Positions 12,201-19,814 of a stretch of 47,804 bases of DNA are shown here, piece by piece; position 1 is the first letter of the stretch; each line of letters starts with the position of its first letter. The notes below the pieces were generated by a model. That model saw only the letters and a list, made by a program, of their open reading frames with translations, did not search any database and was not told the DNA's origin. Location of the stretch: the IMG/VR virus record IMGVR_UViG_3300042887_001390, positions 1 through 47,804 of that record. One strand, written 5' to 3'. The translations under genes and the position numbers were made by a program. Origin of the DNA: a virus.

Positions 12201-12853
12201 TTAAGACCAACTTTAGCAGTTGGAATTTTTGTAAATTTACTTAATATAACAGTTTGTGCTTCTACAAGAACAAAATTACCATGAATATAATAAACGCCAC
12301 GTTCAATAGAAGCAGCAGAACTTTCGCCAAAAGGAACATTTAATGTAGGAAGAATTTGAACTGTTCTTTCATCTAATGGATTAGTTTCTTCAGTAGTTAA
12401 TAATTCACCAGCAATAAATGTTTTTTGTTCACCATCTGCAATATTGTTATCAGTATCAAGACCAGAATTGATATATTTAACAAATATCATATTTGCATCA
12501 GCAGTTGTTGCAATTGTTGCTTGAACAATTTTAGCTCTAACATTACTGACTGCACCAACAATAGTTTTTCCTATTAATGATGTAATGAAACTTTTGGTAT
12601 CTACGCCACCATATTTTGCCGTTAGTTTTACATATTCTAAACTGGTATCAAAAGAAATTTGTCCAGGAACAACCATAGCACCTTCTTTAAAGATGCTATT
12701 TCCTTGACGTTCAATTTGTTTTTGTAGGATAGTTTGTAATTGTGTTAATTCTCTAGCTTGAACCGCATATCCTGGTCTAAACAATATCCTATGGAATTTT
12801 TTATCTTCATCATAGTTGTCAAAATATGGATCTACATTAAAATTGATTGTCAT
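6191..12853 (-). CDS. 2220-aa DUF4815 virion structural protein (baseplate periphery)
   Basis: The longest gene in the window. The N-terminus NVDPYFDNYDEDKKFHRILF followed by RPGYAVQARELTQLQTILQ is the hallmark of the DUF4815 family, found in large baseplate or fibre-connector proteins of T4-like marine phages. Repeated beta-rich Ser/Thr/Gly segments fill the remainder, including short modules such as GTxxVTGTGTSFTSDLEVG that look like beta-sandwich linkers. It sits after gp8 where T4 has genes 9-12, so it may replace gp10/gp11 functions (positional inference). It has its own late promoter, and the ATG at 12853 is 30 bp downstream of it. No catalytic motif was seen. Confidence 0.85.
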   Translation of the reverse strand: MTINFNVDPYFDNYDEDKKFHRILFRPGYAVQARELTQLQTILQKQIERQGNSIFKEGAMVVPGQISFDTSLEYVKLTAKYGGVDTKSFITSLIGKTIVGAVSNVRAKIVQATIATTADANMIFVKYINSGLDTDNNIADGEQKTFIAGELLTTEETNPLDERTVQILPTLNVPFGESSAASIERGVYYIHGNFVLVEAQTVILSKFTKIPTAKVGLKIVESVVTPDIDETLLDNAQNSYNYAAPGAHRYAVDCILQSRSIVSEDTTDFIQLLQVKAGKILYMVNRTEYSVLEDTFARRTYDESGNYTIKPFSIDVREYRNNNRGAWTSNTAYLQGDIVAYSGVYYTSQNNAISANVANVTLDTNITWSVTASPAWNRGINTPLATIKDPYLDTYGQPTFNADGTQIFQSPRAATVADNLIWESKLDIGMQPGKAYVYGYEIEKIGPTSVTVNKSRTTDTETDVLFPVDYGNYILITNMNFVPDISAFPTATLYNKYTGTLGAIPSGAIAVGTARIRAIEWDSGSLSGTSAIYKLFLFDIKMNVIPGAIDGQTYQFNYYAKQILISGGSAEITFTADTTVIPELMSGTINVSGTSVSGQNTKFLTEFKVGEYLYFMGAPRNITSIADNLTLTLGFTAGTYTGLPVFKSTAKLQNAFNTQLIFPLPNYAIKTVSDISYYTSEIYKNVTASVSSGGISTLVVNTSGGKEFANPNDVGNYTLISRLNGTTVTPSSVVRASNNLSITFSVNGATYGSTLFDILTTVQKDRTIGLKSKSLTTSTITFTTAVTAQANILWLVKPDGIRVISVKMKSGTFALPGATYSIDITSRYNFIGGQTDSYYGVSNLTLKAGQAKPTAPIQVVFEYFNHGSGDFFTVDSYTNYKTISIYTSYFLRDCIDFRPRVDDSTTGAVIFTGGNDFLPKYGKDVILSYDYYLARKSNISIDIKGQFIVSDSSPSLTPKTPNVLADAMELYELSLEPYTFSTSSNSVFVNPIVNKRYTMKDIGKLEKRIDSLEYYTTLSLLEQGTKSMTIQDADGLDRYKNGFIVDNFTGHTIGDVTSADYLCSMDMENGVLRPFYSMDNIDFVETFTNNTDRISGGRNYQLTGDLITLPYTNVELINQPFASRTENINPFAVFTFLGVMTMSPPSDNWFEVNRKPDIIIDVMGNYNTIKALAEKAGVLGTVWNAWQTQWTGATKTTLEYFTAGDNWANARALSQGYTQISVQDAINMNGAGNRTAPARQIIRATDTKLLGQTRTGVTSSLKETIDYQTVDDKVLNVTTIPFIRSRNILIQNRGLKPNTKYYPFFDKEDVLRFCDPADVITITKTNNILFDTDSNSGNDYKTAARAMGNNPDFALTLGDVITGSLSGATAVVVGEQTSATGVKSIFVVNVKDSNTADGVGFKTGDLLVGSISGATATVIAHTTNNYTSGLMSDSHGGLNFIFNIPNTDALHFRTGKRELALLDIASYDLISAKSSATGIYSAEGHVETRQKTVNAIRNATIVTSTANDTRTITDTSQRIVSDTGWYDPLAQTFLVDGFPEIIPAGGVSAQSGSGGGCFLTSVDIFFASKDTTMPIILDIRNVVNGYPGRSILPFSQVTKLPVNITTSSDSSVATTFVFPSPVQVQNATEYCIVLTSNSVDYKVWISQMGEYDKVTSKVIDKQPYSGVLFKSQNASTWTANQDQDLKFKINRAKFVTGKFGVIEFENTVLTDVNLDTNPIQFTAGSNKVRVMMNNHGQTTQLVSGVLTGSKVTLRSSAPDATGTIAVTIGTKTVTGTGTSFTSDLEVGANVYRKDGVLIGEVLTITNNTSLQLVANSPLSYSGVWKLANPIYGISPANIFKEHRVTDVQEYDSFILTLAENATQSGYGGGDGIFATKNIHYDAIQPIIKNQVFTNTKIIPYIRGTTGKSLNGTQIPFSTLGSYYWEPVTLGETHNLTWTRMIASHENALHRPQDGLPIDLTTKTGQINTAVIRTDIYSDIDTLSPIIDTRGVCAILVNNKINAPSSSLNISPIDDRTIITADSTVTFDGTTIIAIADTGENRAHVKTLYAGQYITISGSSVAANNSTILITDVSLDGSTITVEKNMLVGTGNITIISKDRYFSEITPSGSSSYSKYVTKEISLANPSTFLKIIMSANVPTMANIEVYYKLGTVGSYEFFDTVEYKRATYVFDKNNNGIFIDSEIDLVDLPDFDSVTVKLVFTSTNSCYVPQVKDLRIIACA

Positions 12854-12883
12854 CTTTGATACCTTGTTTGTAATAATTACTAT

Positions 12884-12891
12884 TATTTATA
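12884..12891 (-). promoter_or_regulatory. T4-type late promoter TATAAATA
   Basis: The minus strand carries an exact TATAAATA octamer 30 bp upstream of the DUF4815 ATG, overlapping the gp8 stop codon. This is the T4 late promoter consensus recognised by gp55 with gp33. Confidence 0.75.
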
Positions 12892-15001
12892 TCTTAAATC
12901 TAGAAGAAACCGTAATGATTTGATTAGCAGATGCTCTAAATGGTTGTCTATTATCTACATAAATAATATCACCACTAAATCTATTAATATCAGGTAATTC
13001 GACTGCTGTTATAAGAAATGTATCCACTATACCTGAAGTATAACTTGAACTATCAGTTACTTTTAAAACAGATGCACCAAATATAGGTTCAAAAGAATTA
13101 TCAATAGCAGATAATAAAAGACTTTTATTGTATTTTCCTATAACTCTAAATTTATATCTTTTAGATGCATAACTTACAAAAACAAAATCCCCAGCAACAA
13201 AATTTCCTGAAATAACATTAGCTGATGTTACTTTATAACAACTTGTTCCAGAAAATCCATTAAACGATAACAAATTATTATGAGTTTTGGGTTTTTTGAT
13301 TAATGTTACTTGTCTATAATAACTGGTTATCGGAATAGTTTTTATAACATCTTCTATAACTCTACCATAAAATAACACAGTTCTTCCAAACAGTTCATTA
13401 ATAGCATTTTTACCATGACCACCTAATGGTGAAATAATAGCTCTTGCTGATGCATTAGAGCCAGTTCCTGTTATAACAACAGAAGCATAAGTATAATGAG
13501 AACCACCATCAGTATTTGCAATTAGTATTTTTTCTATTCTTCCATTAACAATAACTGGTGTAGCAATACATCCTGAACCATCACCAACAATAGTAACAGT
13601 TGCTGTAACATATCCTTCACCTTTATTAATCATTTTAATAATATTAATTGCACCATTTGATGCTAACAATTCTTGTGTAGATTGTTTAGAATCTAAATCA
13701 TTAACTGTGGTATTAACTGTTATTATAGCACCTGAACCTGTATTATTTAAACTTCTAACAGTTGCAGTTGCTTGTGTATATCCTTCACCAGCATTAGTAA
13801 TTGTAACTAATTGAATTTCACCAGTAATAGCATTTATAACGGGTTCTATTAAAGCAGAAGTATATGTAGAAATACAAAATCCAGTTACACCATAACCATC
13901 AATATCGGTAACAGTAAAAGTTGGAGATGAAACATATCCATATCCGGGATCATCTATCACTATACCTATTATATTTCCATCTTCAATAGTAGGATGTCCA
14001 GTTGCTCTTCTACCATTAGGTAAAGATGGATCACTAAATGTAACATAAGCATCTACAGAATAATTAGTTCCTGTTGTTTGAATAGAAACAGAAGATAAAA
14101 TTGTAGGATTATCTGCTCTTCTACCATCTCCAATTACCTCAATCATAGTTTTTATTAACGTAAATTGAGTTAATGCTGGAACATAAGCAAACGATGTTAA
14201 TGTTAATTCCGTATTACTTTGTACAGATTCAACGGTAAATAATTCAGTTCCTATTTTTATTATTTTAGTAGTTCCTGTATAAGATCCTATTTGGCTAGTA
14301 AATAATGTTCCAACACCATATAACTTCTTAAGATTAGGAACTGCTCCAGTTAAATCAGAACGAACATTACCTGTCAAAACTGTATTAAGAGAATATCCAG
14401 AACCTTTATTATCGACAGAAATATTAGTTAATGCTCCATTACCATAATATTGACTTGTCAACACAGTAGTAACTGGTATTTGAGTTGCAGTTAAAAATTT
14501 ATTTCTTAAATATAATGGTATGTTATACATAAATTTCCAAACATACCCATCTGCTAATGGACCAATAGGAGCAACTTGAGTTCCTGTAGGTTTATTAAAA
14601 GATGGCGCATTTTCGTTATTATATAAACATTTGTATACATTATATTCGTCAGTCACTACAAAAAATAATGCAGTTTCTAATGAAGTTGCACCACTATATG
14701 CAACATTAGTTGCTGAATAAAAATCATAATCATCATAGATGAAACCTGCTTGCCAATCAGTTCTATCAATAACAATAGAAATATCACTAGGACCAATTTC
14801 AGAATATTTTATAAAATCTTTTCTAGTTTGTAATTCAAAAGCAAAATTATCTTCTGCAGCAATAGGAATATCACCTGTTGTTCCCCAACTATAATTTCTA
14901 CCTAATGCGAAATAATATTTTGCGGTACGTCCAACAATTTCTTGTTGGATCGTTTGTGCTAAGTTACTATGAACCGATGAGGTTAGAATTGAGGTTGCCA
15001 T
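12887..15001 (-). CDS. 8: Baseplate wedge subunit gp8 with long internal insertion
   Basis: 704 aa from the ATG at 15001, which overlaps the upstream stop in TAATG; seven upstream codons also open are unlikely to be used. T4 gp8 hallmarks are visible: an early FALGRNYSW, a VIDRTDWQAG, then PLADGYVWKFMYNIP, and the C-terminal FSGDIIYVDNRQPF equivalent to the T4 gp8 end. T4 gp8 is 334 aa, so about 370 residues are extra. These lie in the middle and consist of repeated Gly-rich beta units of the form GxGYxxATVTIxGxGSGA. gp8 is a wedge protein holding gp7 and gp10 in the baseplate. Confidence 0.88.
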   Translation of the reverse strand: MATSILTSSVHSNLAQTIQQEIVGRTAKYYFALGRNYSWGTTGDIPIAAEDNFAFELQTRKDFIKYSEIGPSDISIVIDRTDWQAGFIYDDYDFYSATNVAYSGATSLETALFFVVTDEYNVYKCLYNNENAPSFNKPTGTQVAPIGPLADGYVWKFMYNIPLYLRNKFLTATQIPVTTVLTSQYYGNGALTNISVDNKGSGYSLNTVLTGNVRSDLTGAVPNLKKLYGVGTLFTSQIGSYTGTTKIIKIGTELFTVESVQSNTELTLTSFAYVPALTQFTLIKTMIEVIGDGRRADNPTILSSVSIQTTGTNYSVDAYVTFSDPSLPNGRRATGHPTIEDGNIIGIVIDDPGYGYVSSPTFTVTDIDGYGVTGFCISTYTSALIEPVINAITGEIQLVTITNAGEGYTQATATVRSLNNTGSGAIITVNTTVNDLDSKQSTQELLASNGAINIIKMINKGEGYVTATVTIVGDGSGCIATPVIVNGRIEKILIANTDGGSHYTYASVVITGTGSNASARAIISPLGGHGKNAINELFGRTVLFYGRVIEDVIKTIPITSYYRQVTLIKKPKTHNNLLSFNGFSGTSCYKVTSANVISGNFVAGDFVFVSYASKRYKFRVIGKYNKSLLLSAIDNSFEPIFGASVLKVTDSSSYTSGIVDTFLITAVELPDINRFSGDIIYVDNRQPFRASANQIITVSSRFKI

Positions 15002-15444
15002 TAACTTACCGTTACAACCCAAGTAATTGCGATTGTATCACCTGATTGTTTAGTAACAAGTGGGAATGTAGTACGACATAACATAGTTCCAGCAGTACCA
15101 GCATTTAATATTGCTGCTTCATAAATTGTTCCTGTACCAACACCTGTACCAAAAGTAGCAGTATAAGTTACAGTTGCACCAGATACAACAGTATTGGTTA
15201 AAGCAACACGACCTAATTCTGCCAATAATGCAGTTTGTCCTACAGCAGCAACAGTTGCATCAGAACCAATTGCCATATTAGACATAATAGTTGGTGGTGA
15301 AGATGAACCGAATCGTGAAGCAATATAACCTTTACCAGTAGTAACTACCAAATTTGGCACTTCTAATGTTTCTACTACATCACCATCTATATTTGTCTTA
15401 ACAATTGTTAAAGACCCCGTTACTTTTAAAAAATCTTGAATCAT
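15001..15444 (-). CDS. Conserved small virion structural protein
   Basis: 147 aa with no Cys-rich or catalytic motif. The sequence is beta-rich (VPNLVVTTGKGYIASRFGS, then alternating Thr/Val/Ala strands ending FPLVTKQSGDTIAITWVVTV). Proteins with a NLVVTTGK-IASR pattern occur beside baseplate genes in other myoviruses, and I treat it as a tail accessory protein. The stop overlaps the gp8 start by 1 nt. SD-like AGGAG lies upstream of the ATG. Confidence 0.75.
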   Translation of the reverse strand: MIQDFLKVTGSLTIVKTNIDGDVVETLEVPNLVVTTGKGYIASRFGSSSPPTIMSNMAIGSDATVAAVGQTALLAELGRVALTNTVVSGATVTYTATFGTGVGTGTIYEAAILNAGTAGTMLCRTTFPLVTKQSGDTIAITWVVTVS

Positions 15445-15453
15445 TGAAATCTC

Positions 15454-17187
15454 CTAGTTAAAATAATTTCTATCAGCTTGATATTCTTCAGCAAAATAGT
15501 TTTCTGTGCCAAAATCTGCATTATAAGGATTTAGTTGAGCAAATCCAGTTTCTGTTGTTGTAAATGAATCTGCTAAACTCTTTCCTATTAATAAAGTATT
15601 TATATCACTAGAAATAACTGAATCAGAAAAAGTTGTTCCAAATGTAATAGCAGTAGTATCTGATAAACTAAATGAATCTTCTAATGCCTTATAAAAAACA
15701 TAACTATTAATATCTGTTGTTGTAAAGGATTCAGTTAAACTTTTAACAAAAGAATAATAAGGTTTATCTACAGTCATCAAAACTGAATCCAATAAACCTT
15801 TACTAAAATCTATATCCAAAGATTCAATTACATATATAATCTCAGGAAATTGTTTCTTGATAACAGATACAACAGTTTCTATAGATAATAAAAAGTCATT
15901 TTGGATAGAATATTCACCAAATAGTTTTCTGCCAGTTGGGTGAAGATATTGTAAAACTGCATTTTTATAATTGTCTAATTTTTCATCAACCTTAATAACA
16001 TAAGAATAATCTTGATAAAAATTACCGTCTTGAATATAAGAAACACCAGATACAAAACTATCAGTTGTTAAATAAGCTCCAGGATATTTTGCAACAGAAC
16101 CTAATTGTATAAATAATAATGCATAATCTTCAGTGATAGTTTTAGCGTTATTAGAATAAAATTGTGTTAAAACATCACCAACATAAGTACCATCAGAATA
16201 TAAATCTGAACTATATTGGAAATAATCTTGCTTGTTAATAAATCCAGATTCGACAAATGGAAGTGTTGGATCTTTATATCCAGGAGCAGGATTTTGATAT
16301 ATTATTTCAGTACCACCACCAGCAAGATTTCTTATCTGTGATGTTAATGGATATGAAAATAATTCTCCTTCAATAGTAGAATTTGAAATAGTATAATAGA
16401 AACTACTTTGATATCCTAGTCCAAATGAAATTATTTTTAATTCTGAAATAGAACCATTAAGTCCTACCTTTGTTACTTTTATTGCTGCGCCAGTTCCTAT
16501 AGCAGCATCTATAGAAAAAACTTGACCGATACTAAAATTCTTACCACCTTTTATGATATTAATTTTATTGGTGGTTGGTAAAATAACAGCTTGTATAGTT
16601 TTATATGTTATGGTATTACCAACACTTATAATACCATAGTATTGCTTATCAAAAAATAATTCATATACAGAATTTGCTTCATCTATAACAGAAATATTTA
16701 ATATGTGTATTCTTATTCTTTTAGTGGAAGTTTGAACATAAATATATTGATTTAAACTTTCAAATACATCACCAGAACTAAGTTTAACAAAAATAGAATG
16801 GTCTTGTTCCCATTTACCATCAGATACTCTTAGTATTGATTCACTTGGATGTTGTATTTCTATACTTTTATTGAATAATAATCTAAACAGTAATTCATAA
16901 GATTCTTCACTACCTCTTGAAACAAAATGTTGTTTAAGATAAGCAAGATATGTTTTTATATTTGCATAGTTAGGTGAAGCATGAGCAAATTCGTCTTTAA
17001 GTTCATTAACAAATTCTGTTAATGTTGTATCGATATCTCTAAAATTTTCTAAATTTTTATTGACTTTTTGAGTTTCTAAAAATTTATAATATGCTTCAAG
17101 GAATTTAACAAAAGTTGGGTAATCGTCTAAGAAAAAAGACGGGACTTGTGTTTGAACTATATCCGATGTTTTGTTATATTTTTTCAT
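15454..17187 (-). CDS. gp7-position baseplate wedge protein
   Basis: 577 aa located between gp6 and gp8, the place of gene 7 in T4. The N-terminal 130 residues have the pattern seen in marine T4-like phages: PSFFLDDYPTFVKFLEAYYK, then a run ending RGSEESYELLFRLLFNKSIE. The C-terminal 110 residues carry imperfect repeats of SFTTTDIN/SLSDTTA spaced about 30 residues. T4 gp7 is 1032 aa, so this is shorter and identity rests on position as well as family resemblance. Likely links wedge proteins gp6, gp8 and the peripheral fibre proteins. Confidence 0.7.
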   Translation of the reverse strand: MKKYNKTSDIVQTQVPSFFLDDYPTFVKFLEAYYKFLETQKVNKNLENFRDIDTTLTEFVNELKDEFAHASPNYANIKTYLAYLKQHFVSRGSEESYELLFRLLFNKSIEIQHPSESILRVSDGKWEQDHSIFVKLSSGDVFESLNQYIYVQTSTKRIRIHILNISVIDEANSVYELFFDKQYYGIISVGNTITYKTIQAVILPTTNKINIIKGGKNFSIGQVFSIDAAIGTGAAIKVTKVGLNGSISELKIISFGLGYQSSFYYTISNSTIEGELFSYPLTSQIRNLAGGGTEIIYQNPAPGYKDPTLPFVESGFINKQDYFQYSSDLYSDGTYVGDVLTQFYSNNAKTITEDYALLFIQLGSVAKYPGAYLTTDSFVSGVSYIQDGNFYQDYSYVIKVDEKLDNYKNAVLQYLHPTGRKLFGEYSIQNDFLLSIETVVSVIKKQFPEIIYVIESLDIDFSKGLLDSVLMTVDKPYYSFVKSLTESFTTTDINSYVFYKALEDSFSLSDTTAITFGTTFSDSVISSDINTLLIGKSLADSFTTTETGFAQLNPYNADFGTENYFAEEYQADRNYFN

Positions 17188-17189
17188 TA

Positions 17190-19019
17190 TTATCTACTTG
17201 GAGTAAATACATAACCAGCACCACCTTGACCGCCACCAGAAGAAATAGGATCAACTAAAACATTAACAATAATATTGGCAGTATCTATTCTTACTATTTG
17301 ATGCCTAACAGAAACCACATCAAATGATTGAGGTTTGACCATAATCTCAAATGTATTTGTCGCTAATTGAGTAATATTTAAATCTTTAATGGTTACAATA
17401 CCTTTGACATAATCAACTGTTCCAATATTATTATCAACAACATTATCAACAATACCTGTTTTAAAATACATTTCTAAAGTTCCAATACCATTATCTTTGA
17501 TGTAATAGATATCTAAACTATCAGGTATATAAAATCCTGTAGTATCTACAGAATATTCTGGAACACCAGAATAATAAATTGGATTACCTAAATTTACAAC
17601 ATAAGTAGTATTGTAATCAAAAATTGGTGTAATTTCTCTATGTAAAGTGATAGTTGTTATATTACTTTGAATACTATTATTTGTACTATCAATTAACCCA
17701 CCCAACTTAGAAAATCTAAAAACACCATCAAAACTTAAAAGATTAGTAGAATTATATTTTAATATTGTATCAACAACTGCAGCATTTAAAGTGGTTACAC
17801 CTAAATTGGTTTTCTTAGGATTATAATATACAGTCGTATTAACATTAATATTGATGTATTCAGGATCTACCAATTGAACTAAAGTAGTCATTACAGACTT
17901 TGGTTTTAAGATTTGATTTACAATATAATCTTTATCAACAGAATCTAAATAATCAGCACCTTTTGGTTTAATAGATAAGAAAACTTTTCCATAAACTGGA
18001 GGAACATTTTCTTCACCACCCCACACATTAACTGTATCTACATTAGGATAATATCTATAAACTAAATTTTTATAATCTTCTTCTGTAACTGCTCTATTCT
18101 GCATAGAATAAGCTCTTGGTGCATTAAATTTTATGCTATCAACACTTTCTATTGATGTTCCACCAACTGATTTTTTATTAGTAACTATTGAAGATTTTGA
18201 AACACCACCAAATTGATTTGGAGTTATAGCAAATTGAGCACAATCATTAGCATCAGCACCATGTGTTGTTAGATAAGTTATCGTAATCATATTACCATTA
18301 GATAATTTTTTACCTAAACTTCCGTCACCAAAACTTATTTCATACAGCCCAGATTCTATTTCTTTTAAAAAGTAAACTTCACTAAGATTATTCAAAGAAA
18401 GAATATCATCGGCAAGACTATATTTTACTGTTATATTTGTTCCAGAACTATCATTAACATATACTTTAATAGTTGAAGTATCACAATTAGGATTTGAAAT
18501 GGTATATCTTGATTGAGGAGCAACTACATATTTTTCTGTTAAATATGTTCCTTCTACTATTTTGATATTTGGAAATTTAAACACAGAACCAGTATATTCT
18601 CCAATAACATCTTCTTGATTTAAAAACGTATATTTAATACCATTAATGGTGGTTGTAAAATTAGTTCTTGCTGGTAACAATAATTGATTATTAGCTGTTG
18701 TAATTCCTGTCACTGTCAATGTAACAATAGCACTAGAACAAGTCATAGATTTAGGAGTATATCCTAACATTTTAGCAATAGAAACAACACTATCTCTTTT
18801 ACTTGCTGAATCTAAAAACATTTCATTTAATGCCATGTTATTATACAATGCATTATAATGCGTATTGTATGCTAAAACATCCAATAATACTGAAAGACCA
18901 GAACCATCAAAATTATAATCTTTGAATTGTTGTTGACCTGAAAGATATTTCTTTAAATTAAGTTTAATATCATCAAAGTTGAGTGCATCAACAATTATTT
19001 TTTTACTTGAGTCGGACAT
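17190..19019 (-). CDS. 6: Baseplate wedge subunit gp6 (baseplate J-like)
   Basis: 609 aa. The N-terminal run DGSGLSVLLDVLAYNTHYNA followed by MALNEMFLDSASKRDSVVSIAKMLGYTP is the diagnostic gp6/baseplate J signature of T4-like phages. gp6 forms the dodecameric inner ring that joins neighbouring wedges. A Gly-rich tail (SSGGGQGGAGYVF) ends the protein. The ATG overlaps the gp25 stop by 1 nt and the stop is 2 nt from the next gene, showing translational coupling. Confidence 0.95.
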   Translation of the reverse strand: MSDSSKKIIVDALNFDDIKLNLKKYLSGQQQFKDYNFDGSGLSVLLDVLAYNTHYNALYNNMALNEMFLDSASKRDSVVSIAKMLGYTPKSMTCSSAIVTLTVTGITTANNQLLLPARTNFTTTINGIKYTFLNQEDVIGEYTGSVFKFPNIKIVEGTYLTEKYVVAPQSRYTISNPNCDTSTIKVYVNDSSGTNITVKYSLADDILSLNNLSEVYFLKEIESGLYEISFGDGSLGKKLSNGNMITITYLTTHGADANDCAQFAITPNQFGGVSKSSIVTNKKSVGGTSIESVDSIKFNAPRAYSMQNRAVTEEDYKNLVYRYYPNVDTVNVWGGEENVPPVYGKVFLSIKPKGADYLDSVDKDYIVNQILKPKSVMTTLVQLVDPEYININVNTTVYYNPKKTNLGVTTLNAAVVDTILKYNSTNLLSFDGVFRFSKLGGLIDSTNNSIQSNITTITLHREITPIFDYNTTYVVNLGNPIYYSGVPEYSVDTTGFYIPDSLDIYYIKDNGIGTLEMYFKTGIVDNVVDNNIGTVDYVKGIVTIKDLNITQLATNTFEIMVKPQSFDVVSVRHQIVRIDTANIIVNVLVDPISSGGGQGGAGYVFTPSR

Positions 19020-19408
19020 TATCGAGTTCTCTCTAAAATTATATCAAATGATTGTAATGCTGATGTATTCAATATTTTATAATAAATTGTAATTTCTACA
19101 GAATTATTATCAGGATTTAAATAAACATTTATATTCTGTATTGTTATTCTTGGTTCATAACTGTTAAGGACTTGTTCTATTTGTCTTTGTAATAAAACCT
19201 GTAACATTGGAGTAATAGGTTCAAACAATAATTGTCTAATAGGAGAACCAATTTCGCTATGAAAAGGACGTTCGTAATACATGGTCAACAAAAGAACTTT
19301 CATTGATTGTTTGATTGCCTGATCATTAGTTTTTACACTAACATCACCAGAAAAAGGATGTTTAGTAAAATTTAGATCTATATCTGAAAAAAGTATATCG
19401 GTTGCCAT
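19019..19408 (-). CDS. 25: Baseplate wedge subunit gp25 (lysozyme-like fold)
   Basis: 129 aa, the normal length for the gp25/GPW family. It shows DLNFTKHPFSGDVSVKTND near the start, then MKVLLLTMYYERPFHSEIGS and a central LLFEPITPMLQVLLQRQIE helix. gp25 nucleates the wedge and sheath assembly; despite the lysozyme-like fold the family is structural in T4-like phages. Lies between the PAAR protein and gp6 with 2-nt and 1-nt junctions. Confidence 0.95.
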   Translation of the reverse strand: MATDILFSDIDLNFTKHPFSGDVSVKTNDQAIKQSMKVLLLTMYYERPFHSEIGSPIRQLLFEPITPMLQVLLQRQIEQVLNSYEPRITIQNINVYLNPDNNSVEITIYYKILNTSALQSFDIILERTR

Positions 19409-19410
19409 AA

Positions 19411-19788
19411 TTATCCTGCAAATACCTTAGTTGAACCTTTATTAATTTCGTGATCATAATGTTCATCAGAATTATATTTATCTTTAACTCTTCCTATTCC
19501 TTTACCTTCAACAAATACTTTGTCACTAAATGTACTTAAAGTTGGTGCATGATTAATAGCAGTTGATGTACAAGGATTGCCATCAGGATGTGAAGCCATA
19601 GCATCTCCTTCTCTTACAACACCAAATCCTTGTGCAAATACCTTAGAAGAACCTGCAGCAGTATTTTGTGTAGAACCAGTGTCCCAATTATATCTGTTTG
19701 GATTTGTTCCACATAATGAACCTTGAATACCATCTGTACATTTAACTGTATCTTCACTTCCATTCTTTCTTGCTACTGCTTCTGCCAT
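19411..19788 (-). CDS. PAAR-repeat spike tip protein (gp5.4-like)
   Basis: 125 aa. PAAR-type features include SKVFAQGFGVVREGDAMASH, PDGNPC, and DKVFVEGKGIGRVKD, ending KGSTKVFAG. PAAR proteins form a metal-stabilised cone on the tip of the gp5 or VgrG spike and assist membrane puncture. It directly follows the spike gene, as expected. Strong SD AAGGAGAG upstream, and a late promoter overlaps the end of the spike gene. Confidence 0.9.
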   Translation of the reverse strand: MAEAVARKNGSEDTVKCTDGIQGSLCGTNPNRYNWDTGSTQNTAAGSSKVFAQGFGVVREGDAMASHPDGNPCTSTAINHAPTLSTFSDKVFVEGKGIGRVKDKYNSDEHYDHEINKGSTKVFAG

Positions 19789-19806
19789 AATTCTCTCCTT
19801 TTACAT

Positions 19807-19814
19807 TATTTATA
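19807..19814 (-). promoter_or_regulatory. T4-type late promoter TATAAATA
   Basis: An exact TATAAATA on the minus strand, overlapping the spike gene stop and 18 bp before the PAAR ATG. It could raise expression of PAAR-gp25-gp6-gp7-gp8 relative to the hub genes upstream. Confidence 0.65.
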
